Positions 38,837-51,100 of a stretch of 64,000 nt of DNA are shown here, piece after piece. This DNA is from Ascoidea rubescens DSM 1968 (lineage: Eukaryota > Ascomycota > Saccharomycetes > Ascoideales > Ascoideaceae). The stretch covers positions 372,001 through 436,000 of the forward strand of contig NW_017962925.1 in the NCBI RefSeq assembly GCF_001661345.1, given 5' to 3'. The translations under genes and the position numbers were made by a program. Each line of letters begins with the position of its first letter. Positions within the stretch are counted from its first letter, which is position 1. The notes beneath the pieces are model-generated. The model searched no databases. It was not told the origin of the DNA and saw only the letters and a program-made list of their open reading frames with translations.

Positions 38837-41416
38837 ATGTCTTCAGATACGTCTATAGTCATTGGCTGCTTGTTGGAAACTTCGATTAACGATCTTGCTA
38901 AAGACAAGCCAACGTTTTTCAAGGCCAGGCTTCACTTTAAACTTTCATCGATCATTAAAAGCTACTCGAAATTCCTCAAAATCAATCAGAAGTTTTTAAC
39001 TTTTTATCACAATGGCAAAGAACTCAATAAAAACAAAACAATGTCTTTTTACAACTTTCAAAACAATACTACTCTTCATGTGAAGCTATTGGATTCATTG
39101 ACTAGCATCAAGTTTATTATTAATACCAATGAGATTGATACCATAAATAGTACTCAATTGATACGGGAATTTTCTTTTTACAATAATTCATTGACTAAAT
39201 TTAGTGATATAATTCACGATTTTATGAGTGATATATCTTTTCAAAAAGTTTATCAGCTAAACTCTTCTGCTTATCAATTTTCTCACAAATCCAAAGATAT
39301 TTTTCAAGTTATTGAACGTAATCAATATGACAGTTCTCTAAGGGCTTTTGGTTTAAATGAGAATCCAACAATATATATTAAAACAGAAAAGAATTTGATC
39401 TTACAATTATTAGCTTCATTAAATAAAATACCCTTGTCTAAACTTTATAAAACATTAGATATTCCATTTGATCCACATAATCTAAGCCAGAAAAAAAACA
39501 CTAATAATAACAGTAATGATAATAACAATAAAAATCACAATAAGGAAAATACTGAGCTTATAAATCAAAAAAATAAAGAAATTGAAAAATTATCTAAAGA
39601 AAGGGATAAATTAAATTTAAAAGTTGACGATTTAAATTTAAAATTATCACTCGACGAAAAAACTGTTTCTCAAAATATTGAAATTGCTGAAAATTTTGAA
39701 AATTTTAAATCTCTTTTGGATTCTCAAATTGATGAACATAATTTAAATATTGATGAGAAATATGTTTCTGCTTTAAACTATTTTAATCCAGGTGATAGCG
39801 CAAAGCTGGATTTGTTAACTTTAAGAAAATTAAAGTCGATATTATTTTATTACCAAAATATTTTAAAAACTAAGTCAACTGAAATAGAAAGGCTTTCAAC
39901 AGATGTTGAATTTTACAACAAAAAGCTTGAATTTAAAGAAAAAAAAGTAACCAGTTTGAATGAAAGTTTGAAAAAATTAGAAAAAATTAAACAAGAGTCA
40001 ATAAAAAATGATTTGTCAGTGAAAGACTATCAGAAATTTTTAATCTTATTGACTGAAATGATTGATAAAACTTTGAAATCAATTAAATCAAGCCCAAAAC
40101 TTTTATTAATTTTTAATGAATATGATTTTAATTCAATTTTAAGTGAAAACACCTCCAAACTATCATTGCAAACACGTAAAAATACTCAAAAAATTAAATC
40201 AAACGATGAACAATTAGAAGTTTGTTTTACAAATTTATTTATAATTTTAGATTTTTATGATAAAATTGTATCTGACTCCACAAATAAGTTGATAATTTCT
40301 AATGAAGCAAATATTCAACTTGAAAATCGATTAAAGACATCTATATCAGAAAATAATAAATTGCAAACTGAGATTCAAACACTTACAAATTTTAAAAAAC
40401 ACAGTACAGAACAACAAGAAAAACAAAAAAATGAATTGGAAGAATTAAAATCAAAATTAAAAAATTTAAGTGCTAAAAATATTGAACTTGGTAAAGAAAA
40501 CAATAATCGAAAAACCGAACTTTTAAATTTACAAAATGTCAGTTCAATTAAAGATAGCTTATTGAATAATGTTTTGACAAAATTTGATACTAAAATTCCT
40601 GATGATAAATCTTTAATGGATAAAAGTTTATTTCAAAAAATAGAAAAAGAGATTTTTGAGAAAATTAATTTGCAATTCGAGAAAGTTGTTGACAGATACA
40701 GTTCCAAACTCTCTTTGTTAGAAAAAGAAAATACAAGCTCAAAGGATAAGTATGATAAACTTAGTAAAGAGTATGATTCTAATCTTGAATTATATGAACA
40801 GATAATGAAACAGAACGAGTCTTTAAATGAAAAGATTAATATTTTAGAAAAAGAAAAAATTGAAAGAGAACGTTTATCTTCATCAAATATAGTTGAAGAT
40901 AATAAACAAGATATGGAGAGACTAAAAGAGTTGTCTGAATGGTTTCATAAAGGTGGAATTTTGTTTGATGAATTAAATCATAATGATACTTCCACACAGC
41001 AATTATCAATACCTATAAAGAACTCTACAAGTGAACCATTAGAAGAACCAAAATCCAAAAGACAGAAAATTGGTAATGGCTTGAATAATAGTGGTAATTT
41101 GTTGGATACTAATAGTACCATGATTGAAGGCAATCCAACAAATCCTTATCTTAATATAACAGTTAAATTTGTTTCAAGAAATGATCAAGCAGAAATTCCA
41201 ACGTCCACATTTAAGATTAGATATAAAACCAAATTAGTTAAATTAATGAAAGCTTTTAAGACACGTATAGAAAAATCTGTAGATTATAAAGCAGCTAATA
41301 TAAGCGTGAAGAATTTGAAGTTTGAAATTAATAATGTTAGAAACTTAGATTATAATTTATCAATTGATTCTTTTGGATTAAAGGACGGGTGTGAAATATT
41401 ATCAATGGATTCATAA
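38837..41416 (+). CDS. Unrecognised coiled-coil protein with N-terminal ubiquitin-like and C-terminal SUMO-like folds
   Basis: I do not recognise a named orthologue. 859 residues from the ATG at 38837 (MSSDTSIVIGC). Residues about 20-90 read like a beta-grasp fold: LHFKLSSIIKSYSKFL, FLTFYHNGKELNKNKTM, NNTTLHVKLL. A second, weaker globular part runs to about residue 210. A very long coiled coil occupies about 235-720 with Leu/Lys/Glu heptads. The last 90 residues (ITVKFVSRNDQAEIP, FKIRYKTKLVKLMKAF, DGCEILSMDS) resemble the SUMO-like domains of Rad60/Esc2. The basic stretch KSKRQKIG at about 740 could be a nuclear-localisation signal. Function unknown. Confidence 0.7.
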   Translation: MSSDTSIVIGCLLETSINDLAKDKPTFFKARLHFKLSSIIKSYSKFLKINQKFLTFYHNGKELNKNKTMSFYNFQNNTTLHVKLLDSLTSIKFIINTNEIDTINSTQLIREFSFYNNSLTKFSDIIHDFMSDISFQKVYQLNSSAYQFSHKSKDIFQVIERNQYDSSLRAFGLNENPTIYIKTEKNLILQLLASLNKIPLSKLYKTLDIPFDPHNLSQKKNTNNNSNDNNNKNHNKENTELINQKNKEIEKLSKERDKLNLKVDDLNLKLSLDEKTVSQNIEIAENFENFKSLLDSQIDEHNLNIDEKYVSALNYFNPGDSAKLDLLTLRKLKSILFYYQNILKTKSTEIERLSTDVEFYNKKLEFKEKKVTSLNESLKKLEKIKQESIKNDLSVKDYQKFLILLTEMIDKTLKSIKSSPKLLLIFNEYDFNSILSENTSKLSLQTRKNTQKIKSNDEQLEVCFTNLFIILDFYDKIVSDSTNKLIISNEANIQLENRLKTSISENNKLQTEIQTLTNFKKHSTEQQEKQKNELEELKSKLKNLSAKNIELGKENNNRKTELLNLQNVSSIKDSLLNNVLTKFDTKIPDDKSLMDKSLFQKIEKEIFEKINLQFEKVVDRYSSKLSLLEKENTSSKDKYDKLSKEYDSNLELYEQIMKQNESLNEKINILEKEKIERERLSSSNIVEDNKQDMERLKELSEWFHKGGILFDELNHNDTSTQQLSIPIKNSTSEPLEEPKSKRQKIGNGLNNSGNLLDTNSTMIEGNPTNPYLNITVKFVSRNDQAEIPTSTFKIRYKTKLVKLMKAFKTRIEKSVDYKAANISVKNLKFEINNVRNLDYNLSIDSFGLKDGCEILSMDS

Positions 41417-41514
41417 ACAGAGAGAAGGATAAATGATTATATTTTTTGTTTTTTTGCTTGATATTATTATTTTATTGTTATTTTGTTATAATATATATAT
41501 TCTGCGAGTTTAAT

Positions 41515-42907
41515 TTACATAACCTCGCTGAGGTTTACGGGCATTTCTTCAATTTCAGTGGAATAATAGTTTTCTATATCATGAAGAGATTTAATTTCAT
41601 CGTCAGTTACAAAATTGATTGCAACACCTTTTCTTCCAAATCTTCCAGATCTACCAATTCTATGAATATAGCTATCTCTATCATAAGGTAAATCATAGTT
41701 TATGACTAAAGATACTTGTTGAACATCTATGCCTCTTGCCCAAACATCGGTTGAAATTAGGACTCTTGAATGACCCAATCTAAACTCATTCATTATGTGA
41801 TCTCTTTCATCCTGCTTCATATCTCCATGCATTGATACGACGGTAAAATTTGATTTTTTCATTTGATCAGCAAGCCAATCGACTTTTTTTTTAGAGTTGC
41901 AAAATATAATAGCCTGAGTTATTGTTAATGAATCGTATAAATCGCATAAAGTATCGAATTTCCAATCTTCTTTTTCAACAGAAATATAATACTGTTTAAT
42001 TCCTTCGAGAGTAATTTCATCCCTTTTGACTAAGATTCTGACAGGATCAGACATGAATTTTGAAGTCATTTCAAGAACATCATGGGGTAAAGTAGCACTT
42101 AAAACCACCACTTGAGTTCCTGGAGGTAAAAAGCGGTAAATATCATAAATTTGTTCTTTAAAACCCTTTGATAATAGTTCATCAGCTTCATCAAGGATCA
42201 AAATTTTAATATGCCTTGTATTTAAATTTCTTCTTTTGATCATATCAGCGACTCTGCCAGGAGTTCCACTTACCACATGTTGACCCTTTTGTAATTGTTT
42301 TATATCAGAGCCTAAACTTGTTCCACCAATGCAAGCATGGACATTGCAGTTCATGCAATTGCCCAAAGATTTGATGACATTTTGAATTTGAACAGCTAAC
42401 TCTCTTGTTGGAGACAAGACTAAAGCCTGGGGGTCTTTTAGTTTTGTTTCTATTACTTCTAATATACCAATTGTGAAAGTGGCAGTTTTACCAGTACCAG
42501 ATTGGGCCTGTGCAATAGTGTCTCTGCCAGATATAATTTGTAAGATGGCTCTTGATTGGATTGCAGAGGGTGCTTCGAAGCCATATCCATATATACCTCT
42601 TAGCAAGTCATCTTTAAGGTTCATCTCTTCAACTGTTGTGGAAATAATAAAGAGTTAGTTCATAGAAGCATTTCGAGAACTAATTGGAAATTAAAAATGA
42701 AAATAAAATTATTACTGATTTTTTTAAACTTACATGTCGAGACTCTATTTAAAACAGAGGTTAGTATGTCAATTAACAAAACAAAACAAAACAAAGGAAA
42801 AACAAAAGGAAAAAATAAGCTGTTTGACAACATCTGAGTACTTACACCGAGACATTTTTGGTGGTTGTGAATTCTAACTGATTATCAGCATCTTTGTCAA
42901 AATCCAT
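41515..42907 (-). CDS. FAL1: DEAD-box RNA helicase Fal1 (eIF4A-III-like), three exons with 11-nt micro-exon
   Basis: Nucleolar helicase for 40S ribosome biogenesis. Exons on the minus strand are 42907-42846 (62 nt), 42744-42734 (11 nt) and 42632-41515, giving 396 residues against 399 in S. cerevisiae. The spliced start [13 protein letters not shown]...[17 protein letters not shown] follows yeast Fal1 (MSFDREEDQKLKF...[17 protein letters not shown]) closely. Helicase motifs are intact: [44 protein letters not shown] and [13 protein letters not shown]. Both introns have GTAAGT donors with TACTAAC and AACTAAC branch sites. A Gcn4-type and a Cbf1-type site lie 84-104 bp upstream of the start. Confidence 0.93.
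42633..42733 (-). other. FAL1: FAL1 intron 2, 101 nt
   Basis: Donor GTAAGT at 42733, branch AACTAAC at 42660-42654, acceptor ACAACAG ending at 42633. It follows the 11-nt exon AGTCTCGACAT. Confidence 0.88.
42745..42845 (-). other. FAL1: FAL1 intron 1, 101 nt
   Basis: Donor GTAAGT at 42845, branch TACTAAC at 42766-42760, acceptor AAATAG ending at 42745. Confidence 0.88.
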
Positions 42908-45900
42908 TGTTAAACTTTGATAAGAAAGAAGATGATGCAGTGATGTAAAATTTTATGCTTATTGTTGAAAAATAAATTCTGACTAACAGTTGAGTCAGCA
43001 GATTCACGTGACTGTTGTGGTAAGAAAAAATTGGCAGCACTCAAATGTATCCCGGACCGGAGAGCAAATAAAGTTGAGAAATAAAAAGTGCGTACACACA
43101 GAGTTTTTGCAAACGCGCATATGTTTCAGCGTGTATGCATGTGCTCCAGCTGTTTGTGCGCGTGTATATGTTTTATTGCGTTATGCGTTAGGCATTGAGC
43201 CTGCAGCGTTGTGAGCATTGTCATCTCACCGGATCGGATGAGATGCGCGCAGTGAAACACCTCTGAATTTGCGAAAAGCAGATTCCACTTAACAGAGAGC
43301 CAGACAGAAGTATCCACTCAGGATGGTTTGGCAAGCGTGGAAGTGTCTGAAAAGCGTGAAAAGCAGAAGAAGCACGGGAAGCACCAAAGAAAAGAGAATG
43401 ATGGCTGCATTTCCCAGGAGATTGTTGGCACTAGTGATGGAGACGAATCTGCGTCACAGAGCCCCAGAGAGCAACACAGAGTTGGTTTGAGGCTTCTGTC
43501 AACAGTTTGAGAATACCAAACCCACAATGTTTGTTGAACAAACTTAATGTATGTTTAATGTTGCCGTATCTGAGCGGCGAGAACAGTGGTGATAATTCAA
43601 CGTGGAACCTCCAAGGAATTTGTTTTATTTTGTCTTTGAAAGGATAGTTTTGTTGAAAGATATTATTCAATGTTATCCCTTTGGTCTCAATTCTGGTGTT
43701 GTCGTTGGTGTTGCTGTTATTTTTTTGGTGTGGTGATCACACAGGAAAGATAACCGTCATTAGAGGCTAATTGTGTCGTCAGCTTACTGACTTTATTGAA
43801 CCTGTTTGAATTATTAATAGGTGCTTTAAAATTAGCTGATTATCGGAGCATTACAACCAAAAATTCGAGAATCATTGCAAAATAATTGATGCAAAAGAAT
43901 AACATCTATGCTAAGCAACAGGTGAACAAATACGAAAACAAGAAGAGATCATTTTGATAAAAATGTTGATCAAATGGTTTAGAATTTATTTAAAACAATT
44001 AAAATATGTTGATAAAGAAAACCTTCAAAAGCTAATAACTTTTTTTTTATTTCTTCTCTTGAATTTATTTTTCAATTCAGTTTTAAATAATAAAAATTTT
44101 TTAATAAACAGGTTTCTCTTTATTTTCTTTCTTTTTTCTCTAAGTTTTTTTTTGTCCTGTATTTGAAAGTTTTCAAACAAAAAATAAAAAATAAAAACTA
44201 AAATGAAAAAAGTTTTTTCTCTCTGAATTACAAACCCAATTCTAAAACCCAATTTTAAAGACCAATACATATCTTTATCTTTTGAGATGATACTAATCTC
44301 TAATTGTAGCGAATTAGTGGAATAATCACATACTAAAAGCTGCTAGAGAAATGCTAAAGAAAAATCAAAATTTGCAGCACAATAGATAGAGTAAATCGTA
44401 CACATTTAATTAATAAATAAAAAAAACAAGAGAAAAATAACTCATTTTCCCAGTTCCTTTTTCCATATTTAACGTTAATTTTAAGTATTGTTAAATACTG
44501 TGAGTTAGTGGTATTTCATTGAATTTCATATTGATATTATTTCTTTTTTAACCTATTTCATACTAAATCCATTATATGTTTGAAAATTGTAATATTAAAA
44601 AAGGAAAAAAAAATTATACAATATTATTTCAGACACCAATAATATTATTTTAAAAAGGAAAAATTATTGTTCGTTTTCGATTAAAATATAATTATATTGT
44701 ATTAATGAAATATTAGTGAAATGTTGATGAAATTTTGATGAAATCAATGAAAATTCACTAAAATTTTTAGTAATGAAAATATTATTTTCATCAAACAGAT
44801 TTGGTTATAATAATCTTATTATTATCAAAGTAACAGAATTTGAAAAAACACAACCTTTATCATTCTTCAAAACTTTTAGCAAAAAAATGATCTTTCACAT
44901 TTCCCCAATCATTGATTTGCATGAAAACCTTTTTCAAACCCAATAAAAAGTAATCAAGAACAGTTAAAGATAAAGAACATTTCACAAAATTTTAAACTTT
45001 CTCCCACCATCTCCAAATCAAATATCCGTAAAAAGATCATAATGATGGGTACTAACATCCAGAGAAATGACCTTGATACACTCGACTTCTTCCTGTTCTC
45101 TAATTGCTTCCTCTTAGTTCTGTTGTTGCTCTTCCATTACTCTCTCCCATTACTCTCTCCCATTACTCTCTCCCATTATATTGTTGCTTCTCTTCAAAAA
45201 CATCTTTTTCTTCAAAAGGATTCGAAAACACAAAAAATAACCACCCTTTTAAAAACCAGAGCAATGGCGCAGTTCCTCGACGTTCAAATACCCGTGGTAT
45301 TGCAACCTTACATCCTGCACATGTGTGCTGCGCATAACAACAGGAAGATGTTTGTGGGAACTTTTTCAGGGCGGCCCTCCAGAAACGGTACTCTTGTCTA
45401 TTTCAACCCCAGCGTGGAAATCAGCACAGAACCTCACATAAAAAATAAACAGTGAAGTGTTGTTGATAGAAGCGAGAAATGGAAGTGGAAATGAAATCAA
45501 TGGCCCACGAGAAGCAGGAATGGGAGCAATTTCTGGTTGGGAAGAAGATGGCTGTGGGGCCTCTCTGGCCTCAGAAACAGCATTCTGGCTACTGTGCAGG
45601 TCTGGAACTGAGAGTTTCAGTGGATGATATTTACATTCCTCAATTCTGGCCAGAAACCTAAAGCCGAAAAGTATAATAGGATGTTGGGCAGAACATACAA
45701 TGGATATACAATAAACATAAAATAAACATACAATAAACATACAATAAACATTACAATAGACATTACAATAGGAAGTGCTAGGAGGTTGAGATGCACCGGA
45801 GCTGAGTATTTCGTCTGAGACAGTTTCTGTTTCTCGACCTTAATCCCTCCCCTGGCTTATTGGCTCTTGCGCAACTTCCCAATGGATATTAAGTGCTGGA

Positions 45901-46518
45901 ACTGGGTCGAGAGAACCAGTGTTCAGTGGTATTTGGTGGATCGATTTATTGAATACTGGAAGCTATGTGTTGGACTGAAATGCATTGTTTGCTCTTTTGA
46001 ATTGAATCAAAAATAAAAAAGGGATTTTGATCGAATGTGTTTGAAAAACCAACTGATACTTTTCTCACTTGAGACAATAATAGCAATCTGGACTTCAAAC
46101 AAGAAACCCAAGATCAGACTATACTCAAAATCAAAGTCAAAGTCAAAAAAAAAACAACCATTAAAATTAAAAACAAAAGAAAGAAAATATAAAAAAATGA
46201 TATAAAAAATTATAAAATTATAGAAGAAACGATAAACTATTCAAAAAAATTAATTATTTTATAATATACTGTAAATAAATCATAACTTGAAATTATAACT
46301 AATTATTTGTTGAAATGTGAATTAATTTCCTTCTTTTAGTTTGGAATCATTGAGGACAAAAACAGGTGGGCTAAAAATAATAAAACTGAGTAAAATGAGA
46401 AAATAGACAAAATTGATTAAATTTAGACTGCAAAAATAAAAAAAAATGAAATGATTAAGGAAATAGTGTTACTTATTTATAATATACGACAACAATGAAT
46501 ATAGGTAATTGATTAATT
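42908..46518. other. 3.6-kb intergenic region upstream of FAL1 and downstream of the GATA gene
   Basis: No convincing gene. TGAGTCA (42991-42997, Gcn4 type) and TCACGTGAC (core CACGTG 43005-43010, Cbf1 type) lie in the FAL1 promoter. About 43080-43560 is GC-richer, with alternating GCGCATATG/GTGCGCGTGTATATG sequence. A 13-bp unit (CCATTACTCTCTC) repeats three times at 45134-45172. AATAAACATAC-type repeats lie at about 45715-45755. The rest is strongly AT-rich. I looked for tRNA A/B boxes and conserved snRNA starts and found none. Confidence 0.5.
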
Positions 46519-46867
46519 TTAATAGTACTGATTGTAAACCATATTAACGTGTGAAAAATGATTTGAATCAAAACCGATTAATGGAACATTTTGATGATTA
46601 TTCAATGGTTGTCCATTTTGAAATGTCAAACTTGTTAATCTGATTGTATCTTTAATCTCTTTTTTTTTCTTCATTTCCAAAATTGCTGTTTCACGTCCTT
46701 TCTTTTTACAAATCTTAGCAAAAAACAATCCACAAGCATTGCATAATGTTCTTGAACCATTTGGTCCTCTTCTCCATTCTGGTGTATTTTCAGCAGCACA
46801 ACATTGACATTTCAATTTAGGTTTTCCATTGGTGGAATTGTTCAAATTAGCTGTTGCAAGAAATTGT

Positions 46868-46899
<32 letters not shown>

Positions 46900-48119
46900 T
46901 TGCTGTTGTTGTTGTAACTGTTGTTGTTGTTCACTATTCAAGTGTTGTTGAACTGAAGATTCGGTAATATAAAAGGTATTATTTACATTTAAGTTTGTAT
47001 TTTGCAAAGGGGGAGAAGATCGAATATTTGACGAGGAATAAGATGAGGAGGAAGAAGTTGGAGAAGGTTGTAATGGATATAAGTTTGTAGAAAAATCTTG
47101 TTGGTATTGATAGTTAGTTAATTGAGGTTGAATTTGTAAGTTTGTTGGATTTTGAGGTAAATTATATTGGTTCAAAGGTTGAGTTGGTTGATTTAAAGGT
47201 TGGGCTGGCTGGTTTGATTGTTGTTGTTGTTGTTGTTGAAACAGCTGAGAATCATAGTTATAAGGTATTTGGTTTGAATAAATCATTGGATTTGGTTGTT
47301 GTTGTATATTATTTGAATTATTGGAGTTTGGATTATACATTGAAATTGAATTGTTCCTTGATAAATTTAATGGATTTACAGTTTGATTTAAAGAATTCAA
47401 ATTATGAGGATTATTAGGATTATAAATAATAGTGTGGTTATTAATCCTTGGAGTTGTTGGAAGACTATCAGAAGCTCTTAAACCAATTTGATTAATTGAA
47501 GGGAGACTAATGGTATAGATTTAAAAAATAAAGGGGTTAGTAAATATAATAAATAAATAAAAATAAGAAATAATGGTAAAATAATAATAAAAAAAATGAA
47601 ATAAAAAAAAAAAAAAAATGGGTTGAAAATCATTTTTTTATATATGATTATGAAAATTGATAAATACTCTTTAAGATTGAAATCAAGATGCTCATTAGTT
47701 TTTCAGTAAATAAAAATGAAAGTTTTAGTTAAGAAAAGACCAAATTGTTTGAAATCAAAAGTTATGGGTATGTAAATTTATTATTTTTGTTAACTTTGAG
47801 ATTTAATTTGAATTTAAAATAGCAAATTAAAAATTTTAAAAATTTTAAAACTTTCAAAAATTTCAAAACTAAAAAGATTTATCTTAATTTTTTATTATAT
47901 TTTAATACTTTTTGATATTTTTTGTTAATTTTGATAATTTTGTTTAATTTTCATAAAATTATAATTTGGAATTTGGTATAATGTAAAAAATTAAAAGTAA
48001 AAGAATTTAAGAGTCTAAGAACTTAAGAGTCTAAGTGTAAGAATCTAAGAATCTGAGATTAGATTAAATAAAACATACCGTACGCTTTGATTTTGAGACG
48101 AATTTGAATTTGTAAACAT
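46519..48119 (-). CDS. GATA-type zinc-finger transcription factor, two exons
   Basis: DNA-binding regulator. A single zinc finger near the C-terminus reads CQCCAAENTPEWRRGPNGSR then TLCNACGLFFAKICKKKGRE, spacing C-X2-C-X18-C-X2-C, the fungal 18-residue-loop subtype. Exon 1 is only 41 nt (48119-48079, MFTNSNSSQNQSVR) and exon 2 is 47506-46519. Joined, they give 342 residues, with RLPSINQIGLRASDSLPTTP across and after the junction. The middle is Asn/Gln/Pro-rich with a poly-Gln tract (codons at about 46863-46935). LPSI-like starts with a short first exon and a very long promoter suggest a morphogenesis or nitrogen regulator of the Gat2/Brg1/Srd1 sort, but the paralogue cannot be fixed. Confidence 0.85.
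47507..48078 (-). other. GATA-factor gene intron, 572 nt
   Basis: Donor GTATGT at 48078, branch TACTAAC at 47542-47536, acceptor ATTAG ending at 47507. Much longer than the other introns in the window and very AT-rich. The exon 2 sequence upstream of the first internal Met stays open and protein-like right to the acceptor. Confidence 0.85.
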
Positions 48120-51100
48120 TTATAAATAATAATAGTGATAAATAATATTAATAAGGATAATAAAAATTAATAATGATAATGATAATGATAATAAAAATTA
48201 AAAAATTAAAAAATTAAAAAATTAAAAAATTAAACTATTATGGATAAAATAAAATTAGTAATAATTAAACTTTAAGTAAGATTTTGAATAAAATTTGGTT
48301 GATGATCTTCAAAGAAAAATTTCAGATAATTGGTTAATTGGTCAAGAAAGACTTTGGAATTGGATTGGATAATGAAATGATTAGTAATTTGGAGTGAGTA
48401 TTAATAAATAGAATTTGTTTTCAAAAAAAAAACCAAAATAAATTAGCTGTAAATCTATTAGATTATTAGGTTCTAAAAATAATAAGAGATTAAATGGTTG
48501 AGAAATCGAGATAGTGTGATATAATGATAATACGAGAATTTAAGTGTGAGCATTAAAATAGTATAAATAAATAGAAAAAAGATGAAATATAGATTATAGA
48601 TTGTAGAATATAATGAATTATGGCTAGGAACTGGATAAAGTGAGTTAGAAAGAAAAAAAAAAAAGAAAGAAGAAAGAAAAATGGAAAATAGATTGGCTTT
48701 TATAATAAAATTTGGGATGAAATAAAAAGAAGAGAATAAAAAGGAAGATAAAATGATTAAATTAAATTGCATTACATTGATTTAACTTAACGGTTTATCA
48801 ATTTATTAATTTATTATTTAACTATTTAATAAGCTTGATTGAAAAATTAATTAATTCTAACCAAGGAAAAAGAATGGGGATTAGTTTTTTATTAATTTAA
48901 TTTTATTTTTTTTCAAAATTATTACAAGTAATTCTAATAAATTCCCATTAATTCTGGTTGATTTAGTTTTAAATTGAATGGAAAACTAATTTTTATTGTA
49001 AGTTTCACGAAGAAAAATAATAAAATTAGAAATAACTCAGTTGGTGAAGAAGAAATCAATTGGAATTTCAAAACTGGATTAAAATACAAACAAAATAAAA
49101 TTAAATTGACCAAATTATTAAACAGAAGCTGGGAAAATAAGGGAATTTCCAAAAATTTCCAAAATTAGTAAAACATACGCACAATGATGCACAGAAGTAG
49201 ACTTCTGAGTGCACACATACACGCATTACGCATACCAAGTACATATTCTTATACAATAGTGCAGGGAAAATGAGCAGTTGCTTAGTCAACAGCAAGGTGC
49301 TGCGGATGAAACCCGGTACACGAAATTTTACTTGTGTAAACCGTAAAATAGTTGAGTCGGCCAATCACAAGCAGACATTTTCTGGAAAGAGAGTCGGGAT
49401 TATGAAGAGAGTGAAAAAAAGAAAAAAATAGCAACCAATTTGAAACTGGAGAGAACCAGCTCGCTTAGGCAATATAAAAATAAACAGAACAAGAGTCCGA
49501 GTAGAGAACAGTTTCAAAATGAGCAAACTTCTCCAGAAGATCATAAGAAGAAACATAGAAGAATGAGAATCTGAGATGGGTGATTCTTCTACTGGTGGCA
49601 GTGGGTGTGGTTTTTGCTGGAAGCTGAAACCATCAGACGTAAAACCTGTCAGGAGTTCATTCTGAGGCGCATGTGTGCATGTGGTGAACAGCGGTACAGT
49701 GTTCTCAGTACTCATAGGAAAGAAATTTTTGAAACTGGAGAGATTCAGGGCCATCAAAGGAAAACAATAGAATGATTAGAATTTTCTCCTAAATATTCAG
49801 GCTAGCCTTGACGATGCTTTGGCTGTTAATGGCAGACAGAACCAATAAAGAGCCATTAATTCAACATAAGTGAGCAGATCTAAAACAAAAAAAACCAGTT
49901 CTTAAATGAGTTAATTTTGATTTAAATAATATTCAAGTAAATATTGAAGCGAAAGAGTGGAATAAGAACATAGAAGGGAAACCAAGATGCTTTCCATCTC
50001 GAGACTCGATCCCTATTGTCATCAACTTGGGACTTAACCAAACTTCAAAACTCTAAACAAGGATTATCAAAAATTATGCTGCGTGTATCTGCATTTGCAA
50101 ACACTTCAAGTGTGTTCTTGCTGCAATTTGAGTTTGCTATTTGGTCGTGTTAATTGGGACCTCGTAGTTTGTTTTTGAGAATGGTGCTTTTGGATTGGTC
50201 AGTTAGAACAAAAACAGTAAACTTGCGAGATCCAGTAAGCGGTGCAAATATAGGAATTGTATAAAAAACGTAGAAAATATAGGAAATATGGCGAAACTTA
50301 GTCCACAATTAGAAATTCAAAACAAAAACTAGAAATGATTCCATAATTATAAATGAAAAAATTTTCAATTAGAATTTTCAATTAAAAGTTTCGGTGAAAA
50401 TTTTATTTAAAAATTTTCGATTAAATTTGATAAACATGAATTTATATGAAAATCATTCACTGCAGTTTAACTTTTCCCAAAAGGTTTTTTGATGAGATTC
50501 AAGGATGAAATTTTATCTCAATCTAGCCTGTGAAAGCTTTAAATCACAAAAAATGTGTTAATTTAGGTAGATTTGAATAAATTATTTAATATTTTAATGC
50601 TTTTGTAGCCTAATATTCTGCTTTGATTATTATTAAGCTATCAATGTTAAAGCAAATAATAATTTGATAAATAATAATAGGAAAACTAATTTTCTCTGAA
50701 AAATTTAAGACAGCTAATTGAACAGGTACTTGTTCTTTACTTGTATCATCCAGATATTGCTATTATTACTGTTTTTGTCGATATTGTTTTTGTTATTATT
50801 ATCATCACAGCAGCAATAACACTATCAATGAACGACTAAAATTGGTACCCAATCGTATTAATAGCAGGCGACGACTGACCAAATCCACAGTGCTTGTATT
50901 AGTAAACTGGAAACGTAACACAAACACGCTTGAAACAACTCAGACTCCTCCATGAAAAGCTGAGCTGTATTTCATCATTGCTATTACCACCATTTCCCAT
51001 TAAATCACCATTCGACGCTTGGAAAAAGTGAATCTTATTTAGTTCACCCGCTGTTTCCAATGGTGAGCGCAAAAAGCAAAATTACACAGCTACACAAATT

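Noticed and set aside
43080-43560. Possible structured RNA gene in a GC-richer patch
   Set aside because: No conserved snRNA, RNase P, SRP or tRNA motif could be identified by eye; kept only as a compositional note.
45042-45455. 137-codon + frame
   Set aside because: Spans a 13-bp tandem repeat and T-rich DNA; no recognisable domain or suitable context.
49365-49754. About 129-codon - frame
   Set aside because: No recognisable family; ends in Phe/Leu-rich sequence that is complementary to A-rich DNA.
49925-50020. Possible tRNA (GACTCGATCCC resembles a B box)
   Set aside because: The arms do not pair and no matching A box or acceptor stem could be laid out.
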